Positions 57,859 through 64,000 of a DNA stretch of 64,000 nucleotides are shown here, one piece after another. Origin of the DNA: Paraphysomonas bandaiensis (lineage: Eukaryota > Chrysophyceae); assembly GCA_965644295.1 (NCBI GenBank), contig CBFFRP010000032.1, forward strand, positions 59,208-123,207. Direction: 5' to 3'. Within the stretch, counting starts at the first letter, position 1, and each line of letters starts with the position of its first letter. The notes beneath the pieces were generated by a model. The model was not told the DNA's origin. It did not search any database and was given only the letters and a program-made list of their open reading frames with translations. The translations under genes and the position numbers were made by a program.

Positions 57859-60800
57859 ATGCACCACAACTACCAAACACCTACAAATTCAGGTCTTTGG
57901 ATGGACGCCCAACAAACACCCAATAACAAACTACAAATAGAGCCTACACACACTCCAGTGCAGGGATGCAGCCCTGGCAGTGTTGCTCTGCCCCACAGCA
58001 TGGCCTCCCCCAGTGCCATCCTCGCAGTCTGCATATCCGACAGGGTCCCCATTCTGCGGGTTTACTCAAATGCCAATTTCGCCCCCATCAGCTCATTGCA
58101 ACAGCTGGAAACGCTGCTCCAAGCTTACTGGCCTACCCCACTTCACCCGAAACCACCCTGGAGGCACCTACTTGCACCGAACACGCCCTGTGGAATATTA
58201 AGGGTACCAGAGCTCCATCACAAACCTCGTCTACGGTGTTTTCATACTTTACACTCCTCCATCACACCCTCTCCAACATCATCACACACACCACCGATAC
58301 TCAGTCATACACACGCAACCTACACCACTGGAATACACCGTATCTTACACTGTATATTGTGCAGAGTACACACAATCCACCGCCTCCCGCCTCTACACAT
58401 GAAGAGTACTACAGCCCTTATACGCTCCTCCCTACCACTCCAGTATTCTGATGTATACGCCCTCCAGATCACACACCGACACACTCCACCCCCACTGCAT
58501 CTACTCCCTCCTACACTATGCCACTATACCTCCTTACATCACACCCCATACATTAACAACAAACACACACAACTCCTTAATATTCCTGAGCCATATCGAC
58601 CTGTCCGTGCCTTATTTTCGTCGCGATACAGTCTAGTCTACACATGGTGCCGACCGCAGAGAACCCCCGTTTCACCGTTACCTCCGCCCACTCTATTCCA
58701 CTCAACACACACACACCGTCCCATTTCGAACCCGCTGTTGTGTTCAACGCCATATGAGCCATGTAGCCATGTATACACATTGTGCTCGACGCAAAGACCA
58801 TATGAGATAATACAGCTCACGAGATGCCCAGAGCGGACTGTGGAGATGCTGTGCATGCACCTCGCGTGCCTGTTCACAGCCCATGGTACTGCTCACCTGC
58901 ATCAAAACACCCACATCCACCTCCCCTCCTGTGTCCGTGCACTAGCACAACACCACCAGCACACGCCAACTCGCGCTCTCACGCGATGCACAGAGCGGAC
59001 TGTAGAAACGCTGTGCATGTACCAGGTGTGCATGTTCACAGCCCATGGTACTGTTCACCTGCATAAAAACACCCACATCCACCTCCCCTCCCGTGCCCGT
59101 CCAACAGCACACCACCACCTACATTCTCCAACTCACGCTCTCACAGGATGCACAGAGCGGACTGTGGAAATGCTGTGCATGCACCAGGTGTGCCTGTTCA
59201 CAGCCCATGGTACTGCTCACCTGCATCAAAACACCCACATCCACCTCCCCTCCTGTGTCCGTGCACTAGCACAACACCACCAGCACACGCCAACTCGCGC
59301 TCTCACGCGATGCACAGAGCGGACTGTAGAAACGCTGTGCATGTACCAGGTGTGCATGTTCACAGCCCATGGTACTGTTCACCTGCATCAAAACACCCAC
59401 ATCCACCTCCCCTCCCGTGCCCGTCCAACAGCACACCACCACCTACATCCTCCAACTCACGCTCTCACAGGATGCACAGAGCAGACTGTGGAAATGCTGT
59501 GCATGCACCAGGTGTGCCTGTTCACAGCCCATGGTACTGCTCACCTGCATCAAAACACCCACATCCACCCCCCCTCCTGTGCCCGTCCAACAGCACACCA
59601 CCACCCACATCCTCCAACTCACGCTCTCACGCGATGCACAGAGCGGACTGTGGAAATGCTGTGCATGCACCAGGTATGCCTGTTCACAGCCCATAGTACT
59701 CACAAGCTTTCACACGACAATCCTCCGACGCAAAGAGGTGCGAAAAAACACCAACTCAGACCACGCCAGGTTGGACCTGGTTACAGCAGTGACGACAGCA
59801 GCGACGGTCCGCCCAAGCGTCGACCACGTAAACCCCCTAATAAGGTATCTCGACAGCCCACAACCCCAGGTAATACCCACCAAGCCGACGCTCCCACTCC
59901 CATGGCAGCTCCAGATAACGCGGGACAACTCCCCAGGAGACATAACCGTCCTTCCCCTATATCCCAATACATACACCCCCAGGCTACACTCCCACTCTCA
60001 TTGTTGTGTTCCCTGGGGTCCGAGCTATGTAGTCTCGCCTACACTTCGCACTCACCGCAGAGAACCTACGAAACACTATCACCTTTGTCTCCACCTCTAC
60101 ATCCAAAACACTCCCCCTGTATCACCTTGAAGCTGCTGTTGTGTTCCATGCTACATGAGCCATTTAGTCGAGACTACACATGGTGCTCGACGCACAGAAC
60201 CTACGCACAGCATTCCCGGGGTCCACATGATACAAACACACAGCGCACAGAGCACCCCTCGGCACACCAGCAGGGCCCAGGGTATACCTCTGACGATAGC
60301 GGAGATGGCCCCGCACGGAGGCCCCCCTCCCATCGACGCCGACGTGTCCATGCCTCCCACCAGACCGCACCATCCCTAACCACCCTCTTCGACTTCTTCC
60401 CCCCCATACCCACCCGTCAACAATCACACACCACCGAACAACATAATACCTGCGGTACAGACCACACTCACTCCGAAACATCGCACACTACTATAGTCGC
60501 TCCACCAGGTCACCACCCATCCACAGTCTCCCACCCACCTCTCACAGTAACAGCCCATGCACGCGACAAAACCTCCCACAAAAATCACGGCTCAGCGACT
60601 CTGTCCTCAACTCACTGTATCACTCCCACACCCCAGCTCCTGAAACCGAACAGGTCTGGCACCACAGATACCTTCACTCCTCTGTCCACCACGACTGGCC
60701 CCACTTCCCCCACGACTGCCAAAGTTAACCAGCTGGAGGCTAAGCCCCCACAACAGGACAGCACAGTCCCCTTCACCAATTTACTCACCAACACCTGGGC

Positions 60801-63800
60801 TGCCTACGACAACACCGGCCAAATAGCAGCGTCCCTGCGAGAGGATCTCCTACACCAACTCCACACCACCATCATGACCTCTCCGGACCCAACAGCCTGG
60901 CCCACACTCTTCAATACTGTCAACGACAGTTCCAACTACATACACGTCACCTCGTTCAACTGCGATACGGATTACGCCGCCACCCCCGGACGTGGCTTCT
61001 GCTCGGTGGCAGCAGCTCATCAAATTCTGAGGTCAACTGCACCAGGAAAATACAACCCTGTGCACCTTTCCAGCGAGGAGGATACCACCGCATTATTGTC
61101 ACTGGTGCAACGCTTGCTGGCCCTATGCCTCACTGCAGGCATCACTGCCACACGTATCCAAACACTGCGGCGTACACTCACCCGCATGAGGAATTCCCTC
61201 CGCTCCCCCAACTCACAGGCCAAAGCCCTCCCCGCCAAACACTACATGGACACCGAAGACTTCCTACTCATGCTTAAACTACTACGACTCCGATTCCAGT
61301 TCTGGCAGGGACACCCGCTGTACCTTCAGCGTGGCTGGGTCCTCCTCAAGACGTCGACAGGAACGACTCGACACCCCCCTACACCAGTCCACAACGTCGC
61401 GTATAGCGCATCTCACTACTTTCTCCTCAGGATTACCGATGTCGACAGTAAGTGCACCAATGCTTTTCGTGCAGCTAGACTCTCCCTGTTGCAGCTTCTT
61501 CAGTCCGCCCAAACATCATCCCACCTCTTCACTTGTCCACATCCAGTATCACACACCACGACATCATACCAACCCCACGGCACAACCACTCCCTCCCATA
61601 ACAACATGGACACTCTACACACACCAGCGTATGCAGCTGCACAGGACCACAACACCAGCTGTATCGACATATACACCTCACCACCACCCCCATGCACCAC
61701 ATCATCCCCTACCCCTCTCTATATCACCGACGGTATGGTGACCTTGAGTATCACTCCGCGTGGACTAAGGGAAATCGAAGCCCAAACTCTACATCCCGAT
61801 CAGCCTCAACCGCCCCGCACAGCAATACAGAACGCTGGCAGAATATTCAGGCTTCATGTATCCGCGCAGAACATCCACACAGCACACGATATCCCAGCCA
61901 ACGGATACTGTGCATACGGAACCCTCCATCGATTGCACATGCTCATGACCAGCAAACGACCTACAGCCACCTATTGGGAGCTCGACCTCCGGCGACCAGA
62001 GCACAGGACCTACGCAGGACAGTGGCTCAGCAACCTACTTCGAGACGTGCTCCTCCACCCTAGCTGTGACCAAACCACCATCGTCAAGCTACAACATGCT
62101 CTCACAGCCATGACCAGCAGGCATCAACACACATACACCACCCCGGACGACATTCGTCACTGGTTATCTGTCCGCGAAATGCACTGGCTCGCCACATTCT
62201 TCACCCCCACAACCACATGGGCCACTGATGGAGAATCAATCAGCATTGTTGGCATACCCAGCGACCCCCACGCGTACGGCCCTGCGTGGACGTCAGACGA
62301 ACTCCGTGAAGCCATACTTCTGAATCTCCCTCACATAGTCCTGCACAACGCACACTTCTACATCATCAACCCTGCCGGCCTCGCCATCAACCTTGACAAC
62401 GCTCTACTCAACCTTGAACCACACATTCAAGTGCGTGAACCCAGCGTTCAGCGCGACGTCCCGCCCATTAATGCACGCCCACAACATCCCACCAGCCCCG
62501 TAGCCACACCCACATGCCCTCCTGCGCCTTCAGAGACCACAGTGGCCGACACCATTCCATCATCAGACACCATAAACTCCTCCCCCCACAATTCTACATC
62601 TAGGCCACGGAAAACTCCCCGGACAAAAGGCAACCGGACCCCCACACTCCCCACCAGGACACAGCCCCCTCGTAAAGCCCGACACGCCCAGTCCTATGCA
62701 GACCTCCCTGACACAGTCCCTACACATACATTATACTGTCCACACGTGCCCTTCCGCACCTTACTCCAAGCAGCGAATCCACCCCAACCGCTCACATGGG
62801 ACCCTACACTCAAATATAAAGTCCTGATGGGCCTAGCAGACACCCTGCCCAAAGGAAATGCCTTATACGCCGGAGAGCAGATCCCGGCCCATGCCATCAT
62901 TTCCGAGTGCACTGGCCAAAGACTCTCTATCCTGGAAGCCCGGTCCACGGAGCGTTCCTCCGACTATCTCGTCCAAGACACACAAGGAACATTCGTAATA
63001 GACGCCAGGGACAGGAAAAGCAAACGCATACTTTGCGCAGCCGGATACATCAACGACCCGCTACAGGCCAATGCCGCCAACGTAGAGTTCTACACAAAAA
63101 CGGGACGGATATACATACGAGCATTACGCAAAATCAACCCCCACGAAGAACTCCTCGTCAACTACGGGTACCAGTATTGGGAAGACCAAAAGTGGTCGAC
63201 AGAGATCCTCCTCCAAGCAAGAGCGGCGTATGCCGAAGATATTGCGCTCCGAGAGCAGGAATGGCACACCTTACTCTCCCAAAAGCAGTCGCCACCACGG
63301 CAGACCCTCACCCTCCCCGAACCTTCGCGCAGTCCACTAACACACGCCACACATTTCAAATTCTCAACGTGGAACGTCAATGGCAACCCTTCCAGCAACC
63401 CCGGAAAAATAGAGGCCATACTCCACTACTTTCGCTCTCAAAGTCTAGATTGCCTTTACCTCCTCGACGTACGGCTCTCACAAAGACAAGCAGCCTACCT
63501 AGACGACTATATACAGGACCAGATCCCAGGGGTTCTCGTATGCCGCTTTCTTAACACGAAACCGAAGCTCGGACCCACTGACCCACACATGGGGGGCGCC
63601 CTCGCGGTGATAAGTGAAACATGGAAAGGGCGCATCCGATATACCAATTCTGACTGTACGGGCCTCGGCCTCATATCTCGCATCGAATTTCACACTGGCA
63701 GACCAGACATCGACGACCGACTCACCATAATAGGAGCATATCTACCCCCTAAACCTGCGACTGCTGGCCCGTGCACACTGTGGACATCACTACGAGCCTT

Positions 63801-64000
63801 TGGAAGAGCGACGCCCAAAAATGGTGCCTCACGACCGTATTCCATCCTCACGAACATCCTTACAAAATGGATTGTTAAAGCCAGGGCCAACGGCCACACA
63901 GTCCTTGTAGGCGGTGACTTCAATGCCTCTCTCGAGGGCCATGCTGGAAAGCGAGACCTACGTGGAATAGCAACATCCCTCCAACTTACAGCCCCTCTTA
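57859..64000 (+). CDS. More than 2,040-codon open frame: two OTU-like, SET and EEP endonuclease domains (partial)
   Basis: I read the frame codon by codon: after TGA at 57811 there is no stop to the window end. In-frame ATGs lie at 57859 and 57901; numbering below uses 57901. Residues 1-310 are His/Thr/Pro-rich; 311-600 are 54-residue repeats; 625-980 are basic/low complexity with two SSDD or TSDD segments. OTU-like 1 has GRGFCSVAA (Cys 1034) and SASHYFLL (His 1172). OTU-like 2 has ANGYCAYGTLH (Cys 1337) and NAHFYIINP (His 1485). The SET domain (about 1650-1765) has NALYAGEQIPAHAI, a YINDP..NAANVEF block and INPHEELLVNYGYQYW, the SET-C signature. EEP starts at about 1818 with FKFSTWNVNGN, then LTIIGAYLPP and VLVGGDFNAS. 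OTU proteases cleave ubiquitin, SET domains methylate lysine, and EEP nicks target DNA. The roles here are inferred. Confidence 0.8.
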   Translation, partial: MHHNYQTPTNSGLWMDAQQTPNNKLQIEPTHTPVQGCSPGSVALPHSMASPSAILAVCISDRVPILRVYSNANFAPISSLQQLETLLQAYWPTPLHPKPPWRHLLAPNTPCGILRVPELHHKPRLRCFHTLHSSITPSPTSSHTPPILSHTHATYTTGIHRILHCILCRVHTIHRLPPLHMKSTTALIRSSLPLQYSDVYALQITHRHTPPPLHLLPPTLCHYTSLHHTPYINNKHTQLLNIPEPYRPVRALFSSRYSLVYTWCRPQRTPVSPLPPPTLFHSTHTHRPISNPLLCSTPYEPCSHVYTLCSTQRPYEIIQLTRCPERTVEMLCMHLACLFTAHGTAHLHQNTHIHLPSCVRALAQHHQHTPTRALTRCTERTVETLCMYQVCMFTAHGTVHLHKNTHIHLPSRARPTAHHHLHSPTHALTGCTERTVEMLCMHQVCLFTAHGTAHLHQNTHIHLPSCVRALAQHHQHTPTRALTRCTERTVETLCMYQVCMFTAHGTVHLHQNTHIHLPSRARPTAHHHLHPPTHALTGCTEQTVEMLCMHQVCLFTAHGTAHLHQNTHIHPPSCARPTAHHHPHPPTHALTRCTERTVEMLCMHQVCLFTAHSTHKLSHDNPPTQRGAKKHQLRPRQVGPGYSSDDSSDGPPKRRPRKPPNKVSRQPTTPGNTHQADAPTPMAAPDNAGQLPRRHNRPSPISQYIHPQATLPLSLLCSLGSELCSLAYTSHSPQRTYETLSPLSPPLHPKHSPCITLKLLLCSMLHEPFSRDYTWCSTHRTYAQHSRGPHDTNTQRTEHPSAHQQGPGYTSDDSGDGPARRPPSHRRRRVHASHQTAPSLTTLFDFFPPIPTRQQSHTTEQHNTCGTDHTHSETSHTTIVAPPGHHPSTVSHPPLTVTAHARDKTSHKNHGSATLSSTHCITPTPQLLKPNRSGTTDTFTPLSTTTGPTSPTTAKVNQLEAKPPQQDSTVPFTNLLTNTWAAYDNTGQIAASLREDLLHQLHTTIMTSPDPTAWPTLFNTVNDSSNYIHVTSFNCDTDYAATPGRGFCSVAAAHQILRSTAPGKYNPVHLSSEEDTTALLSLVQRLLALCLTAGITATRIQTLRRTLTRMRNSLRSPNSQAKALPAKHYMDTEDFLLMLKLLRLRFQFWQGHPLYLQRGWVLLKTSTGTTRHPPTPVHNVAYSASHYFLLRITDVDSKCTNAFRAARLSLLQLLQSAQTSSHLFTCPHPVSHTTTSYQPHGTTTPSHNNMDTLHTPAYAAAQDHNTSCIDIYTSPPPPCTTSSPTPLYITDGMVTLSITPRGLREIEAQTLHPDQPQPPRTAIQNAGRIFRLHVSAQNIHTAHDIPANGYCAYGTLHRLHMLMTSKRPTATYWELDLRRPEHRTYAGQWLSNLLRDVLLHPSCDQTTIVKLQHALTAMTSRHQHTYTTPDDIRHWLSVREMHWLATFFTPTTTWATDGESISIVGIPSDPHAYGPAWTSDELREAILLNLPHIVLHNAHFYIINPAGLAINLDNALLNLEPHIQVREPSVQRDVPPINARPQHPTSPVATPTCPPAPSETTVADTIPSSDTINSSPHNSTSRPRKTPRTKGNRTPTLPTRTQPPRKARHAQSYADLPDTVPTHTLYCPHVPFRTLLQAANPPQPLTWDPTLKYKVLMGLADTLPKGNALYAGEQIPAHAIISECTGQRLSILEARSTERSSDYLVQDTQGTFVIDARDRKSKRILCAAGYINDPLQANAANVEFYTKTGRIYIRALRKINPHEELLVNYGYQYWEDQKWSTEILLQARAAYAEDIALREQEWHTLLSQKQSPPRQTLTLPEPSRSPLTHATHFKFSTWNVNGNPSSNPGKIEAILHYFRSQSLDCLYLLDVRLSQRQAAYLDDYIQDQIPGVLVCRFLNTKPKLGPTDPHMGGALAVISETWKGRIRYTNSDCTGLGLISRIEFHTGRPDIDDRLTIIGAYLPPKPATAGPCTLWTSLRAFGRATPKNGASRPYSILTNILTKWIVKARANGHTVLVGGDFNASLEGHAGKRDLRGIATSLQLTAPL
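58831..59697 (+). repeat. 162-bp in-frame tandem repeat, about 5.4 copies
   Basis: Units start at 58831, 58993, 59155, 59317, 59479 and 59641, spaced exactly 162 bp (54 codons), so the long frame is never broken. Two subtypes alternate: one with CMHQVCLF (or a near variant), one with CMYQVCMF. The functional period is therefore a 324-bp dimer in the first four units. The encoded repeat is rich in Cys, His and Thr (TVEMLCMHQVCLFTAHGTAH). Confidence 0.92.

Larger units (their letters stand above)
57748..64000 (+). mobile_element. Probable large non-LTR (LINE-like) retrotransposon, 5' part, open at right edge
   Basis: From about 57,750 the plus strand becomes A/C-rich and G-poor, unlike everything to the left. 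The whole segment to the window end is covered by one open frame ending in an EEP/APE-type endonuclease. In non-LTR retrotransposons this domain precedes the reverse transcriptase, which would lie past the edge. The left boundary is placed at the stop of the preceding membrane ORF and is approximate. No reverse transcriptase is visible here, so a host gene encoding a fusion protein is not excluded. Confidence 0.6.

Noticed and set aside
57966-59703. Several short plus- and minus-strand frames in the A/C-rich region
   Set aside because: They overlap the single long open frame that carries recognisable domains.
1-64000. tRNA, rRNA or snRNA genes
   Set aside because: I looked for the obvious conserved arms and boxes and found none I could support by eye; a covariance search would be decisive.

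Overview
The window is nuclear DNA from a eukaryote, most likely a unicellular or simple one. Genes are split by short GT-AG introns (about 43-105 bp, mostly 45-60) and intergenic gaps are small. A GGGTTA triplet run (TTAGGG-type telomere motif) occurs at 43353. The gene set (CCDC93/Commander, RasGEF, TRAPPC2, ATAD3, a LEDGF-like PWWP protein, OSCA/TMEM63) suits an opisthokont, amoebozoan or related protist. I cannot name the species. All exon maps were made by hand from splice sites, reading phase and family resemblance.

Layout. 1.9-18.7 kb holds housekeeping genes: CCDC93 (-), a RasGEF (-), TRAPPC2 (+), an ATAD3-like AAA ATPase (-), a DEK_C-PWWP-IBD chromatin protein (+) and a two-domain cytidine deaminase-like protein (-). 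21-43.2 kb is one unusual locus. On the minus strand, seven long exons joined only by phase-1 introns encode one predicted protein of about 5,730 residues. It has about 39 copies of a divergent PB1-like (beta-grasp) module followed by about 34 ankyrin repeats. Sixteen of the modules lie in a near-identical 687-bp tandem array. Head-to-head with it, from 39.1 kb, is a smaller plus-strand paralogue with 2 modules and about 29 ankyrin repeats. 43.6-48.7 kb is a Ty1/copia retrotransposon with identical LTRs, a 5-bp target duplication and a reverse transcriptase broken by a deletion. 49.7-57.7 kb holds a small membrane protein (-), a 10-exon GST-like gene (+), an OSCA/TMEM63 channel (-) and a short membrane ORF (+) that stops at a compositional border.

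From about 57.8 kb to the right edge, an A/C-rich, G-poor segment carries one uninterrupted frame of more than 2,040 codons, open at the window end. It holds an in-frame 162-bp repeat, two OTU-like Cys/His pairs, a SET domain and an EEP/APE-type endonuclease. This looks like the 5' part of a large non-LTR retrotransposon.

The genes are strikingly paired: five divergent pairs share 400-665 bp intergenic regions that repeatedly contain GTATAC palindromes and ACAGCAGTAT-like motifs, probably bidirectional promoters. The best candidate for an undescribed system is the PB1-like/ankyrin pair at 21-43 kb. Second is the OTU-OTU-SET-endonuclease element at the right end.
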